Shown here: piece after piece, positions 26,276 through 35,331 of the stretch
How positions within the stretch are numbered: position 1 is the stretch's first letter
How the letters are laid out: every line of letters begins with the position of its first letter
Source of the DNA: Actinomycetospora succinea
GTDB lineage: Bacteria > Actinomycetota > Actinomycetes > Mycobacteriales > Pseudonocardiaceae
Direction: 5' to 3'
DNA: 64,000 nucleotides
NCBI RefSeq assembly: GCF_004363095.1
Contig: NZ_SNYO01000003.1
Location: 744,001 to 808,000, forward strand
The notes under the pieces: model-generated
What the model saw: the letters and a program-made list of their open reading frames with translations, nothing else
What the model was told of the DNA's origin: nothing
Databases searched by the model: none
Translations under genes and position numbers: made by a program

Positions 26276-26401
26276 CCCTGCTGCTCATGGTCCCCGCTCC
26301 GCGGTCGGACGCGCATGTCTGCGCCATTCTCCCGGCAATTCTCTGCCGTCGTCGACGCCATTCTTCGCGCGTCGATCCTCTGCGCTCGAAAGGGGGCGAC
26401 C

Positions 26402-26875
26402 ATGAGTTGGATCTTCCGCACCGTGTCCATTCCTCTGATGCCGTCCTTCCGCGGTGGCGCCGCAGCGCGACGCCAGGAGGCGATCGCCCGGGCGTTCGAG
26501 TCCGAGGTGCGTCGCGAGTTCCGGGCCGCGGCCGAGTTCACGGGCGTGCGCACGAAGACCCACGTGGCGGCCGGCGTCACGATCACGACCCCGCGCATCG
26601 GCGGGGTGGTGATGGGTCCGCCGGTGACCTTCACCGTCGAGCTGATGCCGGGCATGGTCCCGTCGGACCTGCTCGCGCCGGCCCGTCGGGTGGCGGAGGC
26701 CGTGGGTGGCCGTGGCGTGCGGATCGAGCCCATCGCCGGGCGCTGGCTGCGCGTGGTGGTGCTGGAGGAGCCGGAGCCGGAGCCGGCTCCTCCGGCCCCG
26801 CGGCGCCTCCGGAGCCGGCCGCTCGTGACGCCGTGCACGGCCGAGACGGCGGAGGGCCCTCACTCGTTCCGGTGA
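26402..26875 (+). CDS. Hypothetical protein resembling an FtsK/Tra N-terminal segment
   Basis: A 157-residue protein starting at ATG 26402 with GAAAGGGGG upstream. After a short amphipathic start it has a helical stretch rich in Arg and Ala, then an alpha/beta unit (PPVTFTVELMPGMVPSDLL, then ARRVAEAVGGRGVRIEPI, then RWLRVVVLEEPEPEP). That beta-helix-beta unit resembles the domain preceding the ATPase in FtsK-like transfer proteins of actinobacterial integrative elements, but no ATPase follows. It could be a stand-alone domain or a remnant. The tail is proline-rich and low complexity. The function is unknown. Confidence 0.55.
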   Translation: MSWIFRTVSIPLMPSFRGGAAARRQEAIARAFESEVRREFRAAAEFTGVRTKTHVAAGVTITTPRIGGVVMGPPVTFTVELMPGMVPSDLLAPARRVAEAVGGRGVRIEPIAGRWLRVVVLEEPEPEPAPPAPRRLRSRPLVTPCTAETAEGPHSFR

Positions 26876-26894
26876 CGGGTGCTAACGGCCGGGG

Positions 26895-26956
26895 TCCCCC
26901 GACGACATGTGCGGCAAGACCGCCGAACGGCGGTCACCACACATCTCGTCGGGGGA
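26895..26956 (+). promoter_or_regulatory. Long 5'-leader hairpin that buries the ribosome binding site
   Basis: The outer arms, 26895-26911 and 26940-26956, pair over 17 bp with one mismatch. An inner perfect stem, GACCGCCG (26918-26925) with CGGCGGTC (26928-26935), sits inside. The right outer arm ends in GGGGGA, the only Shine-Dalgarno-like sequence, eight bases before ATG 26965. The RNA would fold with the ribosome site closed, or the DNA is a large operator. Confidence 0.65.
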
Positions 26957-26964
26957 TACCAGCC

Positions 26965-27915
26965 ATGACCGTCGTCCAGCCGCCCCGCCACCGCGCTCCC
27001 TCCGGAGCGCAGGGCTTCGGCCACGAGCCGCACCCGTCGGGACCGATCACGGTCACTCCGCGCCCGTCCCGCCGTGCCGCCGAGGCGTCGGTCGTCGACG
27101 CCCCGACCACGCCCATCCCGCGGGCCGCGCTCGACGCCGCCCGGATGCGGCCGGCGACGATGGCGCCGCAGGCCCCGATGGTCCCGGCGGGCCCGATGGT
27201 CCCGATGCCGGCCCCGCGCAACGGCCTCGGCATCACCGGCCTGGTGCTCGGCCTCTGCGGCCTGGTCGTCGGGATGATCCCGCTGCTCGGCTTCGGAGCG
27301 ATCCTGCTGGGCCTGGTCGGGCTCGTGCTCGGCCTCGTCGGCGTCACCCGGGCCCGCAAGCGCGTCGCCACCAACATCAGGACCGCCGTCGCCGGCGTCA
27401 TCGCGTGCGTGCTCGCGATCGCGCTCGGGATCACCGGCCTGGTGATCGTCGCGAACGCCGTGACCCAGCTGAACGAGGACCTGTCCTCGATCGGCGCCGG
27501 CACCCCGCCCGCCTCCGCGCCGGCCCCGGCGACCTCCGCCGTCGCCTTCGGTCAGACCTTCACCTACGCCGACGGCCTCGCCGTCACGGTGAGCGAGCCG
27601 ACCTCCTACGACCCCTCGAGCTACGCCGCCGGGAACACCAACCCCTACGCGTACAGCGTCACCATCCGCGTCACGAACAACACCGGCGCCGCGTTCGACC
27701 CGGTGCTGCTCCACGCCGCGATGTCGACGGGCGGCGCGCCGGCCTCCCAGATCTTCGACGCCGAGACGGGCACGCCCCCCCAGAACCAGCTCCAGCCCGG
27801 CCGCAGCCTGACCTATGAGCTGGCGTTCTCCACGGCCGCGAACACCGGCGAGGCCCAGGTCGACGTCACCCCGTCGTTCAGCCACGACCCGGCCGTCTTC
27901 ACCGGCAACCTGTAG
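26965..27915 (+). CDS. Membrane protein with DUF4190-like spans and DUF4352-like domain
   Basis: The product is 316 residues. The proline-rich, basic cytoplasmic N-terminus (about 90 residues) is followed by two spans in a DUF4190-like arrangement (LGITGLVLGLCGLVVGMIP, then GLVLGLVGVTRARKR), a third span near residues 140-160 and an extracytoplasmic immunoglobulin-like domain (about 195-316) of the DUF4352 type with TFTYADGLAVTVSEP and TIRVTNNTGAAFDPVLL. It is probably a surface-exposed, membrane-anchored lipoprotein-like sensor or adhesin. The role is unknown. Translation is likely controlled by the leader hairpin. Confidence 0.7.
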   Translation: MTVVQPPRHRAPSGAQGFGHEPHPSGPITVTPRPSRRAAEASVVDAPTTPIPRAALDAARMRPATMAPQAPMVPAGPMVPMPAPRNGLGITGLVLGLCGLVVGMIPLLGFGAILLGLVGLVLGLVGVTRARKRVATNIRTAVAGVIACVLAIALGITGLVIVANAVTQLNEDLSSIGAGTPPASAPAPATSAVAFGQTFTYADGLAVTVSEPTSYDPSSYAAGNTNPYAYSVTIRVTNNTGAAFDPVLLHAAMSTGGAPASQIFDAETGTPPQNQLQPGRSLTYELAFSTAANTGEAQVDVTPSFSHDPAVFTGNL

Positions 27916-28698
27916 CTAGACACCGCCGTGCTCGCGCCACAGCGTGAGCAGGTCCGGAGCCCCGAGGACGTCGACACCGGCGACCTCGGGGCTCTCGCGG
28001 TTCGTCAGCACGGTGAGCAGGGCCCGGGCGGGACCGCGCACGGCGGTGTCGCTCTTGCGGTGCGCGCGCTCGATCGTCGGGCCGTCCGCGCCGAGCGTCA
28101 CGACCCACTCGCCCGCGTCGCCGAGCCCCTCGTCGGTGGCGTGCAGGTGCAGCGTCGCGCCGTCGGCGCGCAGCCCCTCGCGCCGCGACGCCCCCATGGC
28201 GACCATCGCGAGGTGCTCGTCGACGGCGTCCGCCGCGATCACCGGGTCGACGTCGGCGAGCAGCGGACGGCCCGCCGCGCGCTCGGCGTCGGCGCGGTGC
28301 ACCAGCGTCTCGTGACACTGCCGCCGCGCCCAGAACGACACCGGCACCATGGTCCCGAAGCCGCCGACCAGCGTGTCCTCGCCGGCGTCGCGGATCGCCT
28401 GGGTCAGCGCGGCGGCGCCCTCGAGGAGCCAGAGCGAGACCTCGGCCTCGTCGTCGGGCATCGGCGGGGCCGTGGCCCCGCGTCGCTTCAGCTTCGTCCC
28501 CGGGTTGCCGACGGTCACCGTGCACCAGCGGTGCACGCCGCCGAGGTGGTCGGCGAGGTCGCGCACCGTCCAGTCCGGGCAGGACGGCACGGGCGTGGCG
28601 TGCCCGGCGGCACGCACGGCGTCCGAGAACGCCTTGGTGTGCCGGGTGATCTCGTCGAGGTACTGGGGCACCGGGGGCATGCGGGCATTCTCGGTCAT
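27916..28698 (-). CDS. Maleylpyruvate isomerase family mycothiol-dependent enzyme
   Basis: A 260-residue protein of the DinB/MDMPI fold. The N-terminal metal- and thiol-binding helices (VPSCPDWTVRDLADHLGGVHRW) and the second conserved patch (RRQCHETLVHRADAE) are clear, and the C-terminal half is an SCP2-like beta domain. Family members use mycothiol as a cofactor. The start ATG overlaps the nirD stop (ATGA), making this the last gene of the nitrate assimilation operon. It abuts the stop of the convergent DUF4352 gene. Its substrate is unknown; operon context suggests a thiol-dependent detoxification step linked to nitrite or nitric oxide. Confidence 0.85.
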   Translation of the reverse strand: MTENARMPPVPQYLDEITRHTKAFSDAVRAAGHATPVPSCPDWTVRDLADHLGGVHRWCTVTVGNPGTKLKRRGATAPPMPDDEAEVSLWLLEGAAALTQAIRDAGEDTLVGGFGTMVPVSFWARRQCHETLVHRADAERAAGRPLLADVDPVIAADAVDEHLAMVAMGASRREGLRADGATLHLHATDEGLGDAGEWVVTLGADGPTIERAHRKSDTAVRGPARALLTVLTNRESPEVAGVDVLGAPDLLTLWREHGGV

Positions 28699-29003
28699 CC
28701 CAGGCGGACCACCAGCTCACCGTCCTCCTCGGTCGCCCGGTAGGCCGCGACGTCGTCGGCGCCGGTGCGGCAGGTCCCGTCGGCGAGCGCGAACTGGTGG
28801 TGGTGGAGCGGGCACATGACCACCTCGCCGTCGGTGAGACCGTCCGCGAGCGGCCCGCCGCGGTGCGGGCAGATCGCCCGCAGCGCGTACAGCCCGCCGG
28901 AGCGCGGACGGAACACCGCCACCGGCTCGTCGCCGACGAGGAACGCGCGCCCCTCACCGAGGGGGATCTGGCCGACGGGCCCGAGCTTCGCCTCGACGCT
29001 CAT
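28695..29003 (-). CDS. nirD: Nitrite reductase small subunit (Rieske)
   Basis: A 102-residue Rieske [2Fe-2S] protein with cluster ligands in ICPHRGGPLADG and CPLHHHQFALADG. It is the small subunit of cytoplasmic NADH-dependent assimilatory nitrite reductase. The start ATG overlaps the nirB stop and its own stop overlaps the MDMPI start, both by 4 bases, so the three proteins are made from one coupled message. Confidence 0.95.
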   Translation of the reverse strand: MSVEAKLGPVGQIPLGEGRAFLVGDEPVAVFRPRSGGLYALRAICPHRGGPLADGLTDGEVVMCPLHHHQFALADGTCRTGADDVAAYRATEEDGELVVRLG

Positions 29004-31534
29004 CGCACGGGCACCTGCGGCAGCGGCACGAGCGGCAGCGCGTCGTGGAACTGGCCGGGCGTGCGTTCCTGCTGGTCGGCGGCCCACGGGTCGGAGTAGC
29101 GGTCGACCGTCTCCTGCATGCGCGCGTCGAGCTCGGCGGCGATGCCCTCGGTGTCGTCGACGATCACCGCCTGCAGGTACTCCAGGCCCATCCGCGGCAC
29201 GAAGTCGTACGTGCGCTCCAGCCAGTTGGCGTGCTCCCGGTAGTACTGCAGGAACCGGCCCGTGAGCCGGATGGCCTCCTCGTGGGAGTCGACGGTGGCG
29301 AGGATGTCGCCCTTCCGGATCGTCGCCCCCGCGGCGCCACCCACGTAGATCTGCCACTCGCCGCCTTCGACGGCGACCAGCCCCACGTCCTTGACCATCG
29401 ACTCCGCGCAGTTGCGCGGGCAGCCGGAGACCGCGAGCTTCATCTTCGCCGGGCCCTCGACGCCCTTGTAGCGCTCCTCGAGGTCGATGCCGAGCTGCGT
29501 GGAGTCGCCGAGACCGAAGCGGCAGAAGTCGGTGCCGACACAGGTCTTCACGGTGCGGAAGCTCTTGCCGTACGCCCAGCCCGACGGCATGTCGAGGTCG
29601 GCCCACACCTCCTGCAGCTTCTCCTTGGGCACGCCGAGCAGGTCGATGCGCTGGCCCCCGGTCAGCTTGACCATGGGGATCTCGTGCTTCTCGGCGACGT
29701 CGGCGATCCGCCGCAGCTGCTCCGGCGACGTGACGCCGCCCGACATCCGCGGGACGACGGAGAACGTCCCGTCGCGCTGGATGTTGGCGTGCACCCGGTC
29801 GTTGATGAACCGGCCGTCGCGCTCGTCGACGACGTCGTCCGGCCACATCATCCGCAGCAGCGCGGTCAGCCCCATCTTCGACCCGACGTGCTCGCGGCCC
29901 TCCGGGGCGAGCGCGGCGAACACCGCCGACACGCTCTTCAGCTCGCGGGCGCGGATCTCTCGCATCAGGGTCGGCTTGTCGAGCGGGATGCCCGGCACGT
30001 AGTACGAGTCGGCCGGGTCCTCGGCGCCGGCCCCGCCCAGTGCCGCCTCGACGACCTCCTTCACGAGGCCCTTGCACGACCCGCACCCCTTGCCGGCGCG
30101 CGTCTGCGCCGTGCACGCCGAGACCGACTCGGCGCCGTGCTCGACGCACGCGATCAGGTCGCCCTTGGAGACGCCGTTGCAGTTGCAGATCTGCGTGTCG
30201 TCGGGGAGGTCGGCGACCGCGGAGGAGTCGTCGGCGCTGCCGAGGTCGAAGAGCAGCTGGATCCGCTCCTCGGGCAGGGCCGAGCGGCTGTCGAACGCCT
30301 GGGTCAGCGCCGCGACCTTGCTGACGTCCCCGACCAGCGTCGCCCCGATCAGCGTGCCGTCGCGGATGACCACGGTCTGGTAGACGCCGCGCCCGGTCTC
30401 GGAGAACTGCACGAACTCGTCCGACGACCGCTCGGGGGTCTTGACGCCCATCTGCGCGACGTCGACGCCGGCGACCTTGAGCTTCGTCGCCAGCCGCGAG
30501 CCGTGGTACTCGGCGTCGGGGTCCGCGCCCGTCACCACGTCGGCGAGCACGGCCGCCTGCTCCCAGAGCGGCCCGACGACGCCGTAGACCTCGCCGCGGT
30601 GCTGGGCGCACTCGCCGACCACGTAGATGTCGTCGTCGTCGACCGAGCGCATCTTGTCGTCGACGACGATCGCGCGCTGGGTCTCGAGGCCCGAGACCAT
30701 CGCGAGCCCGATGTTGGGGCGGATGCCGGCGGTCACGACGACCATGTCGCACGCGAGGTCGGAGCCGTCGGTGAAGCGGACGCCCGAGACACTGCCGTTC
30801 TCTGTCAGGATCTCGGACGTCTTCACCCCGAGGTGCATGTGCATGCCCCGGTCCTGCAGCTTCGAGCGCAGGACCTTGGACGCCTCGGCCTCGAGCTGCT
30901 GGTTCATCAGCACCTCGGTGGGGTGCACGACGTGCACCGCGACGCCGTGCGCCTGCAGGCCCGCGGCGGCCTCGAGCCCGAGCAGCCCGCCGCCGATGAC
31001 CACCGCGGTCCGGTGGTCCTTGACGTGGGCCAGCATCGACGTCGCGTCGTCCAGCGAGCGGAAGCCGAAGACGCCGCGCGTGAGCGCCGTCCTCGACGCC
31101 CACATGCCCTCCATGGGCGGGAAGAACGAGCGGCTGCCGGTGGCGAGCACGAGCGTGTCGTAGGGCGTGACCGAGCCGTCGTCGCCGAGGACGACCTTGG
31201 CGTGCCGGTCGATGCGCACGATCCGCACGCCCGCGTGCAACGTGATCCCGTTGTCGGCGTACCAGTCGAGCGGGTTCAGGTAGATCTCGTCGTCGGCGTC
31301 CTCGTTGTCGACGACGCTTCCCGCGGCGTTGGCCAGCACCTCGGAGAGCAGGATGCGGTTGTAGTTGCCGTAGGGCTCGTCGCCGAAGACGGTGATCGCG
31401 AACCGGTCGCCGCCGCCGCGCGCGAGGATCTCCTCGAGGGCGCGGGCTCCCGACATGCCGTTGCCGACGACGACGAGCCGGCTGCGGGGTGGGGTGGTCT
31501 GCTCGGTCTCCGGACGCTCCGCGATCTGCGTCAT
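29000..31534 (-). CDS. nirB: NAD(P)H-dependent nitrite reductase large subunit
   Basis: An 844-residue siroheme enzyme that reduces nitrite to ammonium. Domains in order are an FAD-binding pyridine nucleotide-disulfide oxidoreductase (LVVVGNGMSGARALEEIL, then VVIGGGLLGLEAAAGL), a BFD-like [2Fe-2S] domain (ICNCNGVSKGDLIACVE, then GKGCGSCKGLV, around residue 450-500), the ferredoxin-like half domain, and the [4Fe-4S]/siroheme domain with CVGTDFCRFG and VSGCPRNCAES. The length is typical. It is coupled by ATGA overlaps to the 115-residue gene upstream and nirD downstream. Confidence 0.97.
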   Translation of the reverse strand: MTQIAERPETEQTTPPRSRLVVVGNGMSGARALEEILARGGGDRFAITVFGDEPYGNYNRILLSEVLANAAGSVVDNEDADDEIYLNPLDWYADNGITLHAGVRIVRIDRHAKVVLGDDGSVTPYDTLVLATGSRSFFPPMEGMWASRTALTRGVFGFRSLDDATSMLAHVKDHRTAVVIGGGLLGLEAAAGLQAHGVAVHVVHPTEVLMNQQLEAEASKVLRSKLQDRGMHMHLGVKTSEILTENGSVSGVRFTDGSDLACDMVVVTAGIRPNIGLAMVSGLETQRAIVVDDKMRSVDDDDIYVVGECAQHRGEVYGVVGPLWEQAAVLADVVTGADPDAEYHGSRLATKLKVAGVDVAQMGVKTPERSSDEFVQFSETGRGVYQTVVIRDGTLIGATLVGDVSKVAALTQAFDSRSALPEERIQLLFDLGSADDSSAVADLPDDTQICNCNGVSKGDLIACVEHGAESVSACTAQTRAGKGCGSCKGLVKEVVEAALGGAGAEDPADSYYVPGIPLDKPTLMREIRARELKSVSAVFAALAPEGREHVGSKMGLTALLRMMWPDDVVDERDGRFINDRVHANIQRDGTFSVVPRMSGGVTSPEQLRRIADVAEKHEIPMVKLTGGQRIDLLGVPKEKLQEVWADLDMPSGWAYGKSFRTVKTCVGTDFCRFGLGDSTQLGIDLEERYKGVEGPAKMKLAVSGCPRNCAESMVKDVGLVAVEGGEWQIYVGGAAGATIRKGDILATVDSHEEAIRLTGRFLQYYREHANWLERTYDFVPRMGLEYLQAVIVDDTEGIAAELDARMQETVDRYSDPWAADQQERTPGQFHDALPLVPLPQVPVR

Positions 31535-31881
31535 CAGACCTCCACCAGGCCGCAGTCGACGACGAGCGTGCCGGTGGTGCCCGCCGGCGCGGTGTAGTGC
31601 ACCTCGACGGTGGTCCCGGCGAGGAGGTCCTCGACGACGCGCAGGGAGACGTGCATGTCGGCCCTGGCGCCGACCGGCAACCAGCGGGCCGGGGCGCCGT
31701 CGAACACGAGGACGACCGAGGCCAGCTCGTCGGAGGAGTTGCCGGCGCGGACGTAGAGCACCTGGCCGGTCACGCCCTCGGGCACGGTGTAGGTCAGTGT
31801 GGGGTGCAGGGGAGCCGGCTTGTCGAGGCCCTGCCCCTCGAACGCGAACGCGCCCTGCAGGAACCGTGGCGTGGTCATCAT
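31534..31881 (-). CDS. Conserved accessory protein between nasA and nirB
   Basis: A 115-residue protein with no cysteines except one near the end. It is predicted all-beta: LHPTLTYTVPEGVTGQVLYV, then GNSSDELASVVLVFDG, then WLPVGARADMHVSLRVVEDL, then GTTGTLVVDCGLVEV. The strand pattern suggests a small sandwich or barrel. It overlaps nasA and nirB by 4 bases on each side, so a role in nitrate or nitrite reduction is likely: electron transfer partner, chaperone or assembly factor. ATG 31878 is an alternative start with better spacing from GGGAGGA. Confidence 0.75.
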   Translation of the reverse strand: MMTTPRFLQGAFAFEGQGLDKPAPLHPTLTYTVPEGVTGQVLYVRAGNSSDELASVVLVFDGAPARWLPVGARADMHVSLRVVEDLLAGTTVEVHYTAPAGTTGTLVVDCGLVEV

Positions 31882-34028
31882 GCGTCCTCCCGGGTCGTGG
31901 TGGGGACGGCCGTGAGCTCGACCGCGCAGACCTTGAACTCCGGCATCCGCGACGCCGGGTCCAGGGCGGGATTCGTGAGGTCGTTGATCGTCTGCTCGCC
32001 CGCCCAGTGGAAGGGCGCGAAGACGGTGTCGGGACGGATCGTGCTGGTCAGGCGCACCCGCAGGCGCGCGCTGCCGCGGCGGGTGCGCAGCAGGAGGTCA
32101 CCGCCGTCGGCCACGCCGAGACGCGCGGCGAGGTCGGGATGGACCTCGACCGTGGGCTCCGGCTCGGCGTCGAGCAGCGCCTTGGTGCGCCGCGTCTGCG
32201 TGCCCGACTGGTAGTGCGCGCGGCTGCGCCCGGTGGTCAGGCGGTACGGGAACTCGTCGTCCGGCGTCTCGGCGGCGTCGCGGTGGTGCACGACGTGGAA
32301 GCGCGCCCGCCCGTCGGGCGTCGGGAAGCCGTCCCGGAACAGCCGTGGGGTGCCCTCGTGGTCCTCGGAGGGACACGGCCAGAACACCCCGCGCTCGGCC
32401 TCGATCCGCTCCCAGGTGATCCCGGCGTAGTCGGCCTTCCCGCCGGCGCTGGCGCGGCGCAGTTCGTCGAAGACGGTGCGGGGGTCGTCGTCGAAGTACT
32501 CGCCGCGTCCGAGGCGGCCGGCCAGGTCGGCGAGGACGGCGAGGTCGCTGCGGGCGCCCTCGGGCGCGTCCACCGCGCGCCGGCGGCGCAGTACGCGGCC
32601 CTCGACGTTGGTCATCGTGCCGTCCTCCTCGGCCCACTGGGTGGTGGGCAGGACGACGTCGGCGAGCTCGGCGGTCTCGGACAGGAAGATGTCGGAGACG
32701 GCGAGGAAGTCCAGGGCGCGCAGGCGCTCGCGCACGTGGGCGGCGTTCGGCGCGGACACGGCGACGTTGGACGCCATCACCACCAGGGCGCGGACACCGC
32801 CGTCGGTGCCGAGGCGGTCGAGCATCTCGTAGGCCGAGACGCCGGGCTGCGGGAGCTCGTCGGGGTCGACGCCCCAGACGCCCGCGACGTGCTCGCGGGC
32901 CGCGGGGTCGGCGAGCATCCGGTAGCCGGGCAGCTGGTCGGCCTTCTGCCCGTGCTCGCGCCCGCCCTGCCCGTTGCCCTGGCCGGTCATCGTCGCCCAG
33001 CCGGAGAAGGGGCGGCCGGGCAGCCCCAGGGCGAGCGCGAGGTTGATCCAGGCCAGCGCGGTGTCCGAGCCCTTGGCGTGCTGCTCGGCGCCGCGGCCGG
33101 ACAGGATGATCGTGGCGCGGGACTCGGCGAGCACCCGCACCGCGCGCTCCATCACGCGCACCGGCACGCCGGTGATCCGCTCGACGCGGTCGGGCCAGTA
33201 CTGGCGCACCGCGCGCTTGACGGCGGGCCAGCCGGTGGTGCGCTCGGCAATGTAGGCCGTGTCGACGAGGCGGTGCTTCACGGCGAGGTGCAGCAGGCCG
33301 TTGGCCAGCGCGAGGTCCGTCCCGGGCACGGGCTGCAGGTGGACGTCGGCCGCGGCGGCGGTGGCGGTGTAGCGGGGGTCGACGACGAGGTGCCGGGCAC
33401 CGCGCTCGCGTCCGGCGGCGAACCAGCGCATGGCCGGGGGCATGACGTCGGCGGGGTTCGAGCCGACGAGCAGGACGGTGTCGGCGCGCGCGATGTCGGA
33501 GAGCGGGAAGGGCATCCCGCGGTCGACGCCGAAGGCCTTGGTCGCCGCCGCGGCGGCCGAGGACATGCAGAACCGGCCGTTGTAGTCGATCGAGGCGCTG
33601 CGCAGCGCGACGCGGACGAACTTGCCGGCCTGGTAGGCCTTCTCGTTCGTCATCCCGCCGCCGCCGAAGAGGCCCGCGGCGTCCGGCCCGAACCGCTCCT
33701 GGGCCACGGTCAGAGCGTCGGCGATCCGCTGCAGGGCCTCGTCCCAGCTCGCCGCGCGGAACGGCTCGTCGCGAGCGCCGGAACCGTCGCGGACCAGCGG
33801 GGTCGTCAGGCGGTCGGGGTGCGCGAGCAGCTCGGCCGAGGACTGACCTTTCTCGCACAGCCCGCCCCGGTTGGTCGGGAAGGGCGCGCCCGCCACCTCG
33901 AGGACTGGGCCCGCCCCGTGCTCGCGCGGGGTCAACGTCATCGCGCACTGCAGCGAGCAGTACGGACAGTGGGTGCTGACGCCCTGCTCGGGCGCCGATC
34001 CGGAGATCGGCAGGTGGGGCCCGGCCAT
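31878..34028 (-). CDS. nasA: Assimilatory nitrate reductase catalytic subunit
   Basis: A 716-residue molybdopterin oxidoreductase. The N-terminal [4Fe-4S] site is C21PYC24, C28 and C58 (in GGLCEKG). The body has the bis-MGD binding blocks [19 protein letters not shown] and [13 protein letters not shown], and a C-terminal molybdopterin dinucleotide-binding domain ([11 protein letters not shown] and [16 protein letters not shown]). No Tat signal is present, so it is cytoplasmic and assimilatory (NasA/NarB type). It reduces nitrate to nitrite for NirBD. A GlnR-type box ends 22 bases upstream of the start. Confidence 0.93.
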   Translation of the reverse strand: MAGPHLPISGSAPEQGVSTHCPYCSLQCAMTLTPREHGAGPVLEVAGAPFPTNRGGLCEKGQSSAELLAHPDRLTTPLVRDGSGARDEPFRAASWDEALQRIADALTVAQERFGPDAAGLFGGGGMTNEKAYQAGKFVRVALRSASIDYNGRFCMSSAAAAATKAFGVDRGMPFPLSDIARADTVLLVGSNPADVMPPAMRWFAAGRERGARHLVVDPRYTATAAAADVHLQPVPGTDLALANGLLHLAVKHRLVDTAYIAERTTGWPAVKRAVRQYWPDRVERITGVPVRVMERAVRVLAESRATIILSGRGAEQHAKGSDTALAWINLALALGLPGRPFSGWATMTGQGNGQGGREHGQKADQLPGYRMLADPAAREHVAGVWGVDPDELPQPGVSAYEMLDRLGTDGGVRALVVMASNVAVSAPNAAHVRERLRALDFLAVSDIFLSETAELADVVLPTTQWAEEDGTMTNVEGRVLRRRRAVDAPEGARSDLAVLADLAGRLGRGEYFDDDPRTVFDELRRASAGGKADYAGITWERIEAERGVFWPCPSEDHEGTPRLFRDGFPTPDGRARFHVVHHRDAAETPDDEFPYRLTTGRSRAHYQSGTQTRRTKALLDAEPEPTVEVHPDLAARLGVADGGDLLLRTRRGSARLRVRLTSTIRPDTVFAPFHWAGEQTINDLTNPALDPASRMPEFKVCAVELTAVPTTTREDA

Positions 34029-34050
34029 GCCCCTACGCTGCGGGCGGGGC

Positions 34051-34066
34051 GTTTCCGGGCGGTTAC
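34051..34066 (-). promoter_or_regulatory. GlnR box upstream of nasA
   Basis: Read on the minus strand the sequence is GTAAC-N6-GAAAC, an exact match to the a-site/b-site unit of the actinobacterial GlnR consensus gTnAC-n6-GaAAC. It lies 22 bases before the nasA start and overlaps the stop codon of the upstream flavin-dependent oxidoreductase gene. GlnR activates nitrogen assimilation genes when nitrogen is scarce. Confidence 0.75.
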
Positions 34067-35112
34067 ACGGACGCTACGGCTGCCCGATCCGCCGTCGCGC
34101 CCGTCACGCCGAAGGCGTCGGCGATCAGCTCGTAGGAGCGGCGGCGCTCGGCGACGTCGTGGATCGGGCTGACGATCATGATCTCGTCGGCGTCCGCCTC
34201 CTGCGCGCGTCGCTCGAGGTCGGCGCGGACCTCGTCGGGGGTGCCGGCGGTCATCTTCGAGGCCATGCCCTGCTCGACCTGGAGCTCGATGGCGCTCCAG
34301 TCGTGGGCGACGGCCTCCTCGGGGCTGGGCAGCGGGCCCGGGTTGCCGGTGCGCAGGCGCGCCATCGACAGCGAGTGGGCGCGGCCCATCGCGCGGGCGC
34401 GCTCGGCGTCCTCGCTGCACATCACGGCGGCGGCGAGGATGACGTGCGGGTCCTGCGCGCCGGCGGCGTCACTGGGCCGGAACTGCTGGCGGTAGATGCG
34501 CGTCGCCTCGCCCGGGTCGGCGCCGCCGAAGTGCCCGGCGTAGGCGAAGCCCGTGCCGAACGCGGCCGCGGCCTGCCCGCCGTAGTAGCTCGACGCGAGG
34601 ATCCACACCGGCGGCAGCGGCACGTCGTTCGGCATCGCCTCGATGCCGGCGAAGGGGTGGTCGGCGGGGAGGCCGTCGACGTAGCCGCGCAGCTCGGTGA
34701 ACTGCTCGGGGAAGTCGTCGGCGGTGAGGGCCTCGCGGCTGCGGCGCAGCGCGATCGCGGTGCGCGGGTCGGTGCCCGGGGCGCGCCCGATCCCGAGGTC
34801 GATGCGATCCGGGTGCAGGCCCGCGAGGGCCCGGAACGTCTCGGCGACCTTCAGCGGCGAGTGGTTCGGCAGCATGATCCCGCCCGACCCGACGCGCAGG
34901 GTGCTCGTGGCCCCGGCGACGGCCTGGATCAGGATCTCCGGGCTGGAGCTCGCGACGCTCGGGATGCCGTGGTGCTCGGCCAGCCACATGCGGCGGTAGC
35001 CGGCGCGTTCGACGGTGCGACCGAGCTCGATGGTCTCGTGCAGGGCCGCCGACGTCGACGAGCCGGAGGGCACCGGCGAGAGGTCCAGGACCGAGAGCTC
35101 GAGATCGCGCAT
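34063..35112 (-). CDS. LLM class flavin-dependent oxidoreductase
   Basis: A 349-residue TIM-barrel protein of the bacterial luciferase-like family. Visible signatures are [14 protein letters not shown] at the N-terminus, [50 protein letters not shown] and [13 protein letters not shown]. It would use FMNH2 or F420H2 with an unknown substrate. It lies 34 bases upstream of nasA on the same strand, but the GlnR box at that junction suggests nasA also has its own promoter. Confidence 0.88.
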   Translation of the reverse strand: MRDLELSVLDLSPVPSGSSTSAALHETIELGRTVERAGYRRMWLAEHHGIPSVASSSPEILIQAVAGATSTLRVGSGGIMLPNHSPLKVAETFRALAGLHPDRIDLGIGRAPGTDPRTAIALRRSREALTADDFPEQFTELRGYVDGLPADHPFAGIEAMPNDVPLPPVWILASSYYGGQAAAAFGTGFAYAGHFGGADPGEATRIYRQQFRPSDAAGAQDPHVILAAAVMCSEDAERARAMGRAHSLSMARLRTGNPGPLPSPEEAVAHDWSAIELQVEQGMASKMTAGTPDEVRADLERRAQEADADEIMIVSPIHDVAERRRSYELIADAFGVTGATADRAAVASV

Positions 35113-35242
35113 GTCCGGTGCAACGTCCCGGCGGCGCGGCCGTGTTCCGCCGGATGTTGCGGTGTGACGGTCGTCGGCGATGAACCACGGGAGGTCCGCG
35201 GTTGTGAGCGAGCCCGCACCCGGTCGTTTCCTGTGAGGAGAC

Positions 35243-35248
35243 TAAGGT
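35243..35248 (+). promoter_or_regulatory. Candidate -10 for pntAB
   Basis: TAAGGT is preceded by a relatively AT-rich stretch in the 219-bp divergent spacer. It would give a leader of about 75 bases. A weak call, since no clear -35 is seen. Confidence 0.35.
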
Positions 35249-35331
35249 CACCCCTGACGGATGGTCGTGGGGGCGATGATCCGGTGAACATCCGGCGACG
35301 GCGCCGGTGGTGGGAAGTAGGGAGCACGACC

